A DNA stretch of 61,604 nt from positions 1 through 61,604 of the forward strand of contig JACVRW010000005.1 of the NCBI GenBank assembly GCA_014534235.1. Reading direction: 5' to 3'. Each line of letters opens with the position of its first letter. Positions within the stretch are counted from its first letter, which is position 1. Of this stretch, positions 43,549 through 52,180 are shown piece after piece. The notes beneath the pieces were generated by a model that did not search any database, had not been told where the DNA came from, and worked only from the letters and a program-made list of their open reading frames with translations. A program made the translations under genes and the position numbers. This DNA is from Thermoleophilaceae bacterium (GTDB taxonomy: Bacteria; Actinomycetota; Thermoleophilia; Solirubrobacterales; Thermoleophilaceae).

Positions 43549-43917
43549 CTACCGCCGGCGGGTCTCGAACCGTACCGCCACGTTCACCGTGTCGCCGATA
43601 ACCGTGTAGCTTCGCCCGCTCTCCGCGACGACGACCCCGACCAGGGCCTCGCCGCTGTTCACGGCGATCCGAAACCGCGGCCACTCGGGATGCTGGTCGG
43701 GCGATTCGCGTCGCCTCCGCCTGGACCGCGGCCGCCGCCCGCACCGCGCGCTCCGCGTGGTCGGGCTGGTCGCCGCGGGTGCCCCAGATGGGCTTGATCG
43801 CGTCCCCGATGAGGCGGTCGATCTGGCCGCCGTGTTCGCGCACGACCTGCGGTATCGCCACCTCGAAATAGGCGTCCAGCATCTCCGAGACCTCGGGAGG
43901 GTCGCGCGGACGGCTAG
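43549..43917 (-). pseudogene. Adenylate/guanylate cyclase domain remnant
   Basis: Only the C-terminal half of a class III cyclase domain survives. Frame 1 gives PPEVSEMLDAYFEVAIPQVV followed by REHGGQIDRLIGDAIKPIWG and HAERAVRAAAAVQAEA. After a frameshift near 43695 the coding resumes with HPEWPRFRIAVNSGEALVGV followed by VAESGRSYTVIGDTVNVAVRFE to a stop at 43549. The N-terminal part with the first metal Asp is missing: the upstream edge abuts the nadE stop at 43914. It is a decayed, truncated gene. Confidence 0.75.
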
Positions 43918-45695
43918 TGAAGCGCCCTCAGCCGCCGCTCGGCGTGCTCCACTCGGCTGTCGTACCGGTTCGTGATCGGAAGGCGGCGGTCTCGCCCGAA
44001 GGCCTTCGTCGAGATCTTGATGCCCGGCGGTGCCTGGCGCCGCTTGTACTCGGCGCGGTCGACCATCGCGATCACCCGCTCGACCTCGTCCTCGGGCAGG
44101 CCGCGATTCACGAGCTCGGTGGCGTCGAGGTCGTCCTCCACGTAGCCGGCGAGAATCGAATCGAGCACCTCGTACGGTGGGAGCGAGTCCTGGTCGCGCT
44201 GCTCGTAGCGAAGCTCGGCGGACGGCGGACGCTCGAGGACGGAGGCGGGCACGAGCTCCCCGTCGCCGCGGCCGTTGCGCCAGCGAACGAGCCGGTAGAC
44301 CCAGCCCTTGAACACGTCCTTCAGGACCGCGAAGCCGCCGGCCATGTCACCGTAGAGCGTCGCGTAGCCCACCGACAGCTCCGACTTGTTCCCGGTCGTC
44401 AGCACCAGCCAACCGAACTTGTTCGAGAGAGCCATCACCACGTTGCCGCGGATCCGAGCCTGGACGTTCTCCTCAGTGATGTCCGGCTCGCGGCCGGCGA
44501 ACGCCTCGCTCAGCATTTCGTCGTAGGCGCGCATGGCGTGCTCGATCGGGATCTCCAAGAAGTCGACCCCGAGATTCCCCGCGATGGTCCGGGCGTCGGC
44601 CCGAGTGCCCTCGCTCGAGTACGGAGAGGGCAACGAGACGCAGGTGACGCGCTCGGTGCCGAGCGCGTCGACGGCCACGAGAGCCGTTAGCGCGGAATCG
44701 ATGCCGCCGGACACAGCGATCACGACATGCTCGAATCCGTTCTTCTCTGTGTAGTCGCGAAGCCCCGTGCACAGCGCCGCGTACACCTCCGCCTCAGGGC
44801 CGGCGAGTGGGGCCACCTCGGCGTCGACCCGTTCGCCGAGGCTCGCCACCTCGAGCCGCGCGAGCGTGTGGACCGGCGGCTCGGCCGAAGACGCGACGCG
44901 ACGTTGGCGGCGGACGTTCACCCGATGCCGGGTGTCACGCAGCCGGGCCGCCACGACCTCGCGCGGGTCGATCGTGCAGACGGCCAGATGCTCCTCGAAC
45001 TGGGGGCAGCGGGTGAGGATCCGACCGTCCTGGTCGATGGCGAGGCTGTGCCCGTCGAAGACGAGCTCGTCCTGGCCGCCGACGGTGTTCACGAACACCA
45101 TCGCCGCCAGGTAGTCGACCGCCCGCTGGACGAGCATCCGCTCGCGGGCGCGCCCGTAGCCGACCCGGTACGGCGAGGCCGACAGGTTCACGATGACCTG
45201 CGCGCCCCCGAGCGCCTCGGTCATCACCGGCGGACCGGGCTCCCAGATGTCCTCGCAGATCGTGATGCCGATCGGCACGTCGTTCAGCTCGACGATGGCC
45301 GCCTCGGCCCCCGACTGGAAGTAGCGCTGCTCGTCGAACACGCCGTAGTTGGGGAGGTACGTCTTGCGGTAGACGGCGGCCACCTCGCCGCCGGCGAGCA
45401 CGGCGGCCGAGTTGTAGACGTCCTCGGCGCGCTCGGGAAAGCCGACCACGGCCGCGATGCCGTGCGTTTGTGCGGCGAGCTCATTCAGAGCGCCGGCGGC
45501 GGCCTCGAGGAAGCCGGTCTTCAGCAGCAGATCCTCCGGCGGATACCCGCTCAGCGTCAGCTCCGGGAACACCACCAGCGCGGCGCCCTCATCCCGCGCA
45601 CGCGAGATGTGGTCGGCGATCATGCGCGCGTTGCCGCGGATGTCCCCGACGGTGGGGTTCACCTGTGCGAGCCCGACTCGCAGCAGCTCGGTCAC
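43914..45695 (-). CDS. nadE: NAD+ synthase, glutamine-dependent
   Basis: 593 aa. The N-terminal nitrilase-type glutaminase (1-270) has its Glu in LVVFPELTLSGYPPEDLLLK, Lys in VYRKTYLPNYGVFDEQRYFQ and Cys in GITICEDIWEPG. The C-terminal ATP-pyrophosphatase domain has the P-loop VIAVSGGIDSALTALVAVDA, plus TTGNKSELSVGYATLYGDMA and a late FGRDRRLPITNRY. It amidates nicotinate adenine dinucleotide using glutamine. GTG start at 45695, overlapping a tiny upstream frame. Confidence 0.95.
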   Translation of the reverse strand: MTELLRVGLAQVNPTVGDIRGNARMIADHISRARDEGAALVVFPELTLSGYPPEDLLLKTGFLEAAAGALNELAAQTHGIAAVVGFPERAEDVYNSAAVLAGGEVAAVYRKTYLPNYGVFDEQRYFQSGAEAAIVELNDVPIGITICEDIWEPGPPVMTEALGGAQVIVNLSASPYRVGYGRARERMLVQRAVDYLAAMVFVNTVGGQDELVFDGHSLAIDQDGRILTRCPQFEEHLAVCTIDPREVVAARLRDTRHRVNVRRQRRVASSAEPPVHTLARLEVASLGERVDAEVAPLAGPEAEVYAALCTGLRDYTEKNGFEHVVIAVSGGIDSALTALVAVDALGTERVTCVSLPSPYSSEGTRADARTIAGNLGVDFLEIPIEHAMRAYDEMLSEAFAGREPDITEENVQARIRGNVVMALSNKFGWLVLTTGNKSELSVGYATLYGDMAGGFAVLKDVFKGWVYRLVRWRNGRGDGELVPASVLERPPSAELRYEQRDQDSLPPYEVLDSILAGYVEDDLDATELVNRGLPEDEVERVIAMVDRAEYKRRQAPPGIKISTKAFGRDRRLPITNRYDSRVEHAERRLRALH

Positions 45696-45790
45696 GATCC
45701 GATTATCGCGGACTCGGTAACGGCGAGCAGCACCCGCAGCTCGGCGAGCATGCGCTCGAATTCCTCCAAGACGTCGCCCCTACGTACCAC
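45692..45790 (-). CDS. Possible 32-aa ORF coupled to nadE
   Basis: A short frame (GTG 45790, alternatively TTG 45769 after AGGGG) encodes a peptide ending EEFERMLAELRVLLAVTESA followed by IIGS. Its TGA overlaps the nadE GTG, the classic coupling arrangement. The sequence looks like a short amphipathic helix. There is no homologue I recognise, and it may simply be leader sequence. Confidence 0.25.
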   Translation of the reverse strand: MVRRGDVLEEFERMLAELRVLLAVTESAIIGS

Positions 45791-45820
45791 TGAATGATGC
45801 AGCGCCGGGATTTCGCGCCG

Positions 45821-47557
45821 CTACGCGCCGCAGCCCAGCGTCAGGTCCAGGTAGCGCGTGCCTTTTACGCGGTGGTCGAAGTGCCACCACTCGCGCCAGT
45901 AGTTCGAGAAGCCGAAGCGCTCCATCGCCCGCTTGAGTGTGAGCCGGTTGCGCAGGAGGCGCCCGCTCGCGTCGAGGGTGTGCGCGCCGGGGCCGAGGGC
46001 ATCGAAGCGGCCCATGCGCACCCGGTGGCCGTCGCTCAGCCGCACGAGCGTCAGGTCCACCGCGCTGCCCAGGTTGTGGTTGCTGCGGCGGGCGAGGTAC
46101 GTGCCGACGAGGTGGCCGCGACCGGTGCGCTCCGCCCACCTCACGAGCGCGCGCGTGGCCCGTGCGGGTCGGTAGGCGTCGAGGATCAGCAGGCCGAGGC
46201 CCCGCCGGCGCAGGTTTCGCTGCACCCTTCCCAGGTCGCGGGCGGCCGGCTCGAGCAGCAGCGCCCACTCCCGGCAGTAGCCCGGAAGGCGGCGGCCGGT
46301 GATGTTGCGTGTCGTGCGATAGACGAGCTCGGTGCTGACATCGGGAGCGAAGCGGTGGACGTCCGCGAGCCCCGCGCGGCGGTGGGCCGGGGTGCCCGCC
46401 TGGTCCGGGGGCGGGGCGTCGCCGGGGATCGGCCCGGCGCCGACGTCCGCGGCTTGGCGCGCCCGCCGCCCGAATATCCGCGCCGCCACGCCGCGTAGCG
46501 TTGCGGTCCCATAGGCGTGGGAGGGGTTGCCGTCCGTGAGCACGGCCATCGAGAGCCGGACGGGTCCGCGCTCGAAGGCGGCGGCCTCGTGCACCAGCGC
46601 GCCGCGGCTGGTTGGGCGCCAGCCGCCCTTGAAGAACGTCCGAAAACCGGCGGCCAGCGAGTAGCGCGAGAACCCCCAGCGCTGCCAGGAGACGATCGAT
46701 GAGAGCAGCCGGCGAGCGTAGCGGCGTGAGCGCGGTGGGACCAGGCGGTCGAACACGTAGAAGAAGCGCGCCTGGTCGGCGGCGCTGAAGTACGCCGCGG
46801 CCCAGGAATGAGCCACCGTGAAGCTGCGCATGCCGGCACGCCGAGCGAGCCGGCGGAGGGCGCCGTCGCCGACGCGGCGGTAGACGAGGGTGGCGCGGGC
46901 GTTGTCCGACACGGTGATCATGGGGCCGAGCAGCAGGCGGTCCAAGGTGGTCGGCATCCGGTTGCCGATCCTTCGCAGGTACGCCACGAGCAGCATCGCC
47001 TTGACCACGCTCGCGGAGACGTACCGCCGCCCTGGCGCGAAGCCGTGGAGCCGCCCGCGCGAGTCGATCAGGGCCCATGAGTTCACCCCGGCGCGGGACG
47101 CGATATAGCGTCGGGCAGCCGCCAGCCTCGAGCGGGGCGGGAACAGCGCCGGCTGAACCCGGACGCCCATCGTGCATCCCCGACCCGGCCTGACCACCAC
47201 GCGCACCACCGTCCTGCCGCGCGGCAGCACCCGGAGCGGGCGCGCGCAGGCGTCGGTCGGTGGGTCGAGCGCCGCACAGCCCGCGGAACAGGGGCGCTGA
47301 AAGCTCGTCACCCGGTAGCGGCCCGCCGATAGGGGCTGTCGCAGGCGGAGGCGGCGACGCTGGCGGAACTCGCGCTCGAGGACCACCGCGCCGCGGGCGT
47401 CCCTCACGCTGACGTACGAGAAGGAGCCCTCGACGTACGTGCCGCGCGAGGTGTCGACGACCTGCCGGTAGTCGAGCGTCCCTCGTGCCGCCGAGGCCCC
47501 CGCCGGAACGAGGAGCGCCACCACGAGGCACAAAAGGGACGCCCGGACGAGCCGCAT
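45821..47557 (-). CDS. Exported serine beta-lactamase-like/VanX-type dipeptidase fusion
   Basis: 578 aa. A signal peptide (1-23, ending ASA) is followed by a strand-rich segment with paired cysteines. Next is a penicillin-recognising domain (about 150-365) with S183-V-V-K186, S217-D-N and K310-G-G, the three motifs of class A beta-lactamases and S11/S13 transpeptidases. After a Pro-rich linker comes an M15D domain (about 395-578): LLILDAYRPARATRALVRWA, S492-N-H494-NLGSAVD501 and E556-W-W-H559, the zinc/catalytic motifs of VanX D-Ala-D-Ala dipeptidase. It should act outside the membrane on peptidoglycan stems or fragments. A TACCCT box ends 9 bp before the ATG. Confidence 0.88.
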   Translation of the reverse strand: MRLVRASLLCLVVALLVPAGASAARGTLDYRQVVDTSRGTYVEGSFSYVSVRDARGAVVLEREFRQRRRLRLRQPLSAGRYRVTSFQRPCSAGCAALDPPTDACARPLRVLPRGRTVVRVVVRPGRGCTMGVRVQPALFPPRSRLAAARRYIASRAGVNSWALIDSRGRLHGFAPGRRYVSASVVKAMLLVAYLRRIGNRMPTTLDRLLLGPMITVSDNARATLVYRRVGDGALRRLARRAGMRSFTVAHSWAAAYFSAADQARFFYVFDRLVPPRSRRYARRLLSSIVSWQRWGFSRYSLAAGFRTFFKGGWRPTSRGALVHEAAAFERGPVRLSMAVLTDGNPSHAYGTATLRGVAARIFGRRARQAADVGAGPIPGDAPPPDQAGTPAHRRAGLADVHRFAPDVSTELVYRTTRNITGRRLPGYCREWALLLEPAARDLGRVQRNLRRRGLGLLILDAYRPARATRALVRWAERTGRGHLVGTYLARRSNHNLGSAVDLTLVRLSDGHRVRMGRFDALGPGAHTLDASGRLLRNRLTLKRAMERFGFSNYWREWWHFDHRVKGTRYLDLTLGCGA

Positions 47558-47566
47558 ACCCGGCGG

Positions 47567-47572
47567 AGGGTA
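47567..47572 (-). promoter_or_regulatory. -10 box, leaderless promoter of fusion gene
   Basis: Minus-strand TACCCT ends 9 bp before the ATG at 47557. Confidence 0.45.
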
Positions 47573-47607
47573 CGGGTGCCCGTATCGACGCGTCCGCCGG
47601 CCGGCCG

Positions 47608-47613
47608 TACGCT
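47608..47613 (+). promoter_or_regulatory. -10 box, leaderless promoter of sensor kinase
   Basis: TACGCT ends 9 bp before the ATG at 47623. Confidence 0.45.
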
Positions 47614-47622
47614 CTGCCCCGA

Positions 47623-49368
47623 ATGATCGCTCGGCTCGAACGTGACATCCTCGACCGCCGGACCTACGGCCGCATCGCGTACCTGCTGCTGGCGCTGCCT
47701 CTCGGCATCGTCGAGTCCACCTTCCTCGTAACGGCGATCTCGTTCGGAGTCGGCACGGCCGTGACCCTGATCGGGATTCCGGTCCTCATCGGGACCGTCT
47801 ACGCGTGGCGGTGGATGGCCGGCGTCGAGCGCTCGCTGATCGGGGCGCTGACGGGCATCCACATCCCGAGCCCCTACCGCGCCGAGCCGGCCGGGGCGTC
47901 GTGGTGGGACGGGCTGAAGGCACGACTCGCCGATCCCGCGACCTGGAAGGACTTGCTGTTCCTGCTGCTCCAGCTCCCGCTCGGCATCGCGTCCTTCGTC
48001 ATCGTCGTCTGCGTCCTATGCGCGTCGCTGGGGTCCGTGCTCGCGCCGGTCTACTTCTGGTCAGTACCGGACGGCATCGACCTGTGGCTGCTCGAGGTCG
48101 ACACGCTCCTTGAGGCGCTCGCGCTCGTCCCCCTGGGCGCGGTGTGGATCGTCCTCGGCATCCCGGCCCTGGGCGCGCTCGGCCGCCTCTACGGGGAGCT
48201 CGCGAGCCTGCTGCTCGGTTCGAACGTCGACCCCAAGCTGACGGCGGAGGTGTCCGATCTCCGCGACGCCCGGTCGCGGATCATCGCCGCCGCCGACGCC
48301 GAGCGCCGCCGCATCGAGCGCGACCTGCACGACGGCGCCCAACAGCGCCTCGTCGCCCTCGCGCTGACGCTGCGGATGGCCGAGAAGCGGGCCGCCGACG
48401 GCGACCCCGACACCGCGGTGCTCGTGCGCCAGGCCGGAGACGAGGCGGGGCTCGCGCTCGATGAGCTGCGCGATCTGGCGCGTGGGATCCACCCGGCGAT
48501 ACTCACGAACAGGGGGCTCCGCGCCGCGCTCGACGACCTCGCCGCCCGCGCGACGCTGCCTGTCGAGATCGTCGCTGCACCGGCGGAGCGCCTCCCCGAG
48601 CCCGTCGAGGCGGCGGCGTACTTCGTGGTCTCGGAGTCCCTGGCGAATGTCTCGAAGCACGCGCACGCGACCCGCGCGGAGGTGTCCGTGGCGGTGGGCG
48701 AGGGACGCGTCACCGTCACCGTCGGCGACGACGGCGTGGGCGGCGCCGACCCCGAAAACGGCTCCGGGCTCCAGGGCCTCGCCGACCGGGTAGGCGCCGT
48801 CGACGGCCACTTGACGGTGCACTCCCCGCCGGGAGAGGGGACCCGTGTGGTCGCGACGATCCCGCTAGCCGCGCCCCCGGTGCCGGTCATCGACCCGTTG
48901 CCGCCGGAGGCGCCCCGCATCCTGCCTGACGACGTCGCGGCCGAGCGCCAGCGGGCGCGGGTGGGCCGGCTGCGCACGCGGCTCGCCGTGCTCGGCGGAC
49001 TGGGCCTTGTGTGCGTGGTCGTGTGGGCGCTCACGAGCGGGGGGTACTTCTGGCCGGTGTGGCCCCTGCTCGGGCTGGGTCTCGTCGCCGGCGTGGACGC
49101 CTCGCGCGTCCTCGCGGGCCCGCCGCTCCGCCAGTCCGAGGTGAGCGACGGCCGCGAGCCGCGTGAGCTGCGGAGGCGACGCCGGCTGCGGGTGGAGGCC
49201 AGCGCGCTCGGGGTCGTCAATCTGTTCCTGATCGGGGTCTGGCTCGCCGCCGGCGGCGGTTACTTCTGGCCCGTCTGGCCGCTGCTGGGCTCGGGCGTGG
49301 CCGTGGGGCTGAAGGCTCTCCGGTGGCCGGCCGTCGTGCGTGACCGGCTGCTCGATCAGGCGTCGTAG
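47623..49368 (+). CDS. Membrane sensor histidine kinase, NarL-class, no partner nearby
   Basis: 581 aa. The N-terminal membrane sensor (about 15-195) has four to five helices of the putative-sensor type found in actinobacterial kinases. The HisKA_3 dimerisation helix has ERRRIERDLHDGAQQRLVAL with the phosphoacceptor His236. The HATPase domain follows, with VVSESLANVSKHAHATRAEV, VGDDGVGGADPENGSGLQGL and PGEGTRVVATIP. After about 430 there are two copies of a 2TM-like module, each with GGYFWPVWPLLG (about 470 and 545). No response regulator is adjacent. It overlaps the convergent glnA 3' end by 13 bp. Confidence 0.9.
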   Translation: MIARLERDILDRRTYGRIAYLLLALPLGIVESTFLVTAISFGVGTAVTLIGIPVLIGTVYAWRWMAGVERSLIGALTGIHIPSPYRAEPAGASWWDGLKARLADPATWKDLLFLLLQLPLGIASFVIVVCVLCASLGSVLAPVYFWSVPDGIDLWLLEVDTLLEALALVPLGAVWIVLGIPALGALGRLYGELASLLLGSNVDPKLTAEVSDLRDARSRIIAAADAERRRIERDLHDGAQQRLVALALTLRMAEKRAADGDPDTAVLVRQAGDEAGLALDELRDLARGIHPAILTNRGLRAALDDLAARATLPVEIVAAPAERLPEPVEAAAYFVVSESLANVSKHAHATRAEVSVAVGEGRVTVTVGDDGVGGADPENGSGLQGLADRVGAVDGHLTVHSPPGEGTRVVATIPLAAPPVPVIDPLPPEAPRILPDDVAAERQRARVGRLRTRLAVLGGLGLVCVVVWALTSGGYFWPVWPLLGLGLVAGVDASRVLAGPPLRQSEVSDGREPRELRRRRRLRVEASALGVVNLFLIGVWLAAGGGYFWPVWPLLGSGVAVGLKALRWPAVVRDRLLDQAS

Positions 49369-50831
49369 TAGAGCGCGAACTCCCACGGGTGCGGTCGCAA
49401 CCGCACCTCGTCGGCCTCCTCCCGGCGCTTGTGACGGATCCAGGTCTCGATCAGGTCCTCGGTGAAGACGCCGCCCTTCAGGAGGAAGTCGTGGTCGGCC
49501 CGGAGCGCGTCGAGCGCCTCGTCGAGCGACGCCGGGACGTGCTCGATCCGGGCCAGCTCCTCCTCGGGCAGCTCGAACAGGTCCTCGTCGACCGGAAGCC
49601 CGGGATCGATCCGGTTCTGGATGCCGTCGAGGCCGGCCATCAAGAGCGCCGAGAACGCCAGATAGGGGTTCGCGGTCGGATCCGGCGGGCGAAACTCCAC
49701 GCGCTTCGACTTGGGCGACGACGAGTAGACCGGGATCCGGCACGCCGCCGAACGATTGCGCTGCGAGTACACGAGGTTCACCGGCGCCTCGTAGCCCGGA
49801 ACCAGCCGGCGATAGGAGTTCGTGGTCGGCGCGCAGAAGGCCATCAGCGCGCGGCCGTGGGCGAGCAGCCCGCCGATGAAGTTCAGAGCCTCGCGTGACA
49901 GCAGGCCGTAGCCGCCGAAGTCGTACATCACGTTCTCGCCGCCCTGCGACAGCGAGATGTGCACGTGCATCCCGGAGCCGTTCTCCTCGAACACCGGCTT
50001 GGGCATGAACGTGGCGGTCTTGCCGGCCTGAGCCGCCACGTTCTTCACCACGTACTTCTGCAGCTGGAGCTGGTCGGCCATCTTGAGGAGCGGCTGGAAG
50101 CGGACGTTGATCTCCGCCTGCCCAGCCGACCCCACCTCGTGGTGGTGGAACTCGCAGGGGATGCCCATCGACTCGAGCGTCGTGACCATTCGCGCCCGGA
50201 GGTCGCCGTGGGTGTCGCCCGGAGCGGCCGGGAAGTAGCCCTGCTGCGAGCGGAGCTTGTAGCCGAGGTTCGGCTGACCGTTCCGCTCGGCGCCGAACCC
50301 CTTGCCCCGGTTCCAGTAGCCCTCCTCCGAATCGACCTCGTAGAACGCCCTGTTCGCCGCCTGGTCGAACGCCACGTGCTCGAAGACGTAGAACTCCGCC
50401 TCCGGCCCCATGAGGCAGGTGTCCGCGATCCCGGTGTCGACGAGGTGGCGCTCCGCCTTCACCGCCACGTAGCGCGGGTCGCGCGTGTACGGCTCGCGGG
50501 TTATCGGGTCGATCACGTCGCATACGATCGAGATGGTCTGCTGCTCGTGGAACGGGTCGATGAGCGCGGTGGCGGGGTCCGGCACCAGCACCATGTCTGA
50601 CTCGGAGATCTCCTGGAACCCGCGGATCGAGGACCCGTCGAAGCCGAGCCCCTCGGTGAACGCGTCCTCGTCGAGGGCGTGAATCGACAGGCCGAGGTGC
50701 TGCCAGGTGCCGGGAAGGTCGGTGAACTTGAAGTCCACCATCCGCACGCCGTGCTCCTGCGCCAGCGCCAGAACGTCCTTGGCCTCGGCGACGCGCCCGC
50801 CGACGAAGCGCTCGACGGTCGGCGGCGTCAC
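49356..50831 (-). CDS. glnA: Type I glutamine synthetase lacking the adenylylation Tyr
   Basis: 491 aa. It shows LGFDGSSIRGFQEISESDMV, the metal Glu in CLMGPEAEFYVFE and FHHHEVGSAGQAEINVRFQP, and the latch SGMHVHISL. The substrate flap contributes NSYRRLVPGYEAPVNLVYSQ with NRSAACRIP, and EFRPPDPTANPYLAF closes the active site. The region of the regulatory tyrosine reads EDLFELPEEE, with Phe419 in place of the adenylylated Tyr397 of E. coli. It makes glutamine from glutamate, ammonia and ATP. GTG start overlapping the flotillin stop; last gene of amt-glnB-unknown-flotillin-glnA. Confidence 0.96.
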   Translation of the reverse strand: MTPPTVERFVGGRVAEAKDVLALAQEHGVRMVDFKFTDLPGTWQHLGLSIHALDEDAFTEGLGFDGSSIRGFQEISESDMVLVPDPATALIDPFHEQQTISIVCDVIDPITREPYTRDPRYVAVKAERHLVDTGIADTCLMGPEAEFYVFEHVAFDQAANRAFYEVDSEEGYWNRGKGFGAERNGQPNLGYKLRSQQGYFPAAPGDTHGDLRARMVTTLESMGIPCEFHHHEVGSAGQAEINVRFQPLLKMADQLQLQKYVVKNVAAQAGKTATFMPKPVFEENGSGMHVHISLSQGGENVMYDFGGYGLLSREALNFIGGLLAHGRALMAFCAPTTNSYRRLVPGYEAPVNLVYSQRNRSAACRIPVYSSSPKSKRVEFRPPDPTANPYLAFSALLMAGLDGIQNRIDPGLPVDEDLFELPEEELARIEHVPASLDEALDALRADHDFLLKGGVFTEDLIETWIRHKRREEADEVRLRPHPWEFALYYDA

Positions 50832-52180
50832 TTGATCTCCTCCGCCGCACCGTCCGCCCCGCCGGCGTCACCCTGTACCGCCGGGATGCGCTTCGCGAGC
50901 TCCTCCAGCTTCGTGCCGGTGAGCGCCTCCACCACCGCCGGCAGCTCCGCCATGACCTGGGTCACGTCGCGGGTGATCTTGTGGGCGCCCGGACCCGCGC
51001 CGTTCTCACCCCCGCCGATCATGACGATCTTCTCGGTCTGGGCGAGCGGCGCCGAGACCGCCCCCGCCAGCTCGGGCAGGATCTCGAGCACGCGGTCGGT
51101 GATCGCCGCCTCGTTGTAGCCCTTGCAGGATTGCGCCTTGGCCGCCATGGCCTCGGCCTCGGCCAGGCCGCGCGAGCGCAGGGCGTCGGCCTCGCCGGCC
51201 CCGAGCGCGGCCGCCCGCTCTCGCTCCGCTTCCGCGATCTGCATGATCTCCTTCGCCTTCGCGAGCGCCGGCTCGACGATCTCCGCGGTCAACTCGCGCT
51301 TGCGCCGCTCTACCTCCGCCTGCATCAGCTCGATCGCCTTCTGGCGCTCGACGATCTCCACCTGGAGCTGCGCAGCGCGCACCTGCTGGGAGGAGATCGC
51401 CTTCTGGAGCTCGTAGGAGAGGTCCGCCTCCGCCGAGGCCCTCATGCCCTCGGACTTGAACCTGGCCTTCTCCACCTCGTAGTCGCGCCGCGACTGCTCG
51501 ATCGCGAGGTCGGCTTCGTAGCGGGAGGCCTTCGCCTCGCGCTCGGCGGCGGCCTCGCCGCGGATCGCGTCGCGCTTCACCTGCGCGGTCCGGGGCCGGC
51601 CGAGCGCCTCGATGTAGCCCTGCCTATCGCCGACGTTCCTGACCGTGAGCGAGACGATCGTCAGGCCCATCAGCTCGACGTCCGGCTGCGCGAGCTCGCG
51701 CACCTGCTCGACGAGCCGCTGGCGGTCGCGGTAGATCTCCTCGATCGAGAGGCTGCCGATGGCACTGCGCATGTGGCCTTCCACGGCCTGCATGGCGGTG
51801 CGGACGATGTCCTCCTGGCGCCGGGACAGGAACTGCTCGGCGGCGCGTTCGATACCCTCGTCGCTGCCGTCGATCTTCACCATGCAGACGCCGTCCGCCT
51901 GCACGGGCACGCCGTGCATGGAGTACGTCTCGCCGGTGCGCACGTCGAACTGCATCAGCTCGAGCGTCAGCCGCTGGACGCGCTCGCGGAACGGCCGCAC
52001 GTAGGTGCCGCCGCCGCGGACGATCCGGTAGCCACGGCCGCCGCCCCGACGAGACCGGCGCCCGGAGATGATCAGCACCTCGTTCGGGCCGACCTTTGTG
52101 TACTGGTGCGCCCAGACCGCAAAGGCGATGACGAGCAGAGCGGCGATTACCGAGCCGCCGATGATGAGCGCTAGCTCCAT
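50828..52180 (-). CDS. Flotillin-like SPFH membrane scaffold protein
   Basis: 450 aa. A single N-terminal membrane helix (3-25, ALIIGGSVIAALLVIAFAVW) is followed by an SPFH domain (about 35-190: VLIISGRRSRRGGGRGYRIV, MHGVPVQADGVCMVKI, VELMGLTIVSLTVRNV). A long Ala/Glu-rich coiled coil runs to about 370 with EA repeats (QAEVERRKRELTAEIVEPAL), then a C-terminal oligomerisation region. Flotillins scaffold membrane microdomains. It has no NfeD partner, the usual companion, but is coupled to glnA (4-bp overlap) and to the unknown gene upstream (10-bp overlap). Confidence 0.93.
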   Translation of the reverse strand: MELALIIGGSVIAALLVIAFAVWAHQYTKVGPNEVLIISGRRSRRGGGRGYRIVRGGGTYVRPFRERVQRLTLELMQFDVRTGETYSMHGVPVQADGVCMVKIDGSDEGIERAAEQFLSRRQEDIVRTAMQAVEGHMRSAIGSLSIEEIYRDRQRLVEQVRELAQPDVELMGLTIVSLTVRNVGDRQGYIEALGRPRTAQVKRDAIRGEAAAEREAKASRYEADLAIEQSRRDYEVEKARFKSEGMRASAEADLSYELQKAISSQQVRAAQLQVEIVERQKAIELMQAEVERRKRELTAEIVEPALAKAKEIMQIAEAERERAAALGAGEADALRSRGLAEAEAMAAKAQSCKGYNEAAITDRVLEILPELAGAVSAPLAQTEKIVMIGGGENGAGPGAHKITRDVTQVMAELPAVVEALTGTKLEELAKRIPAVQGDAGGADGAAEEIK

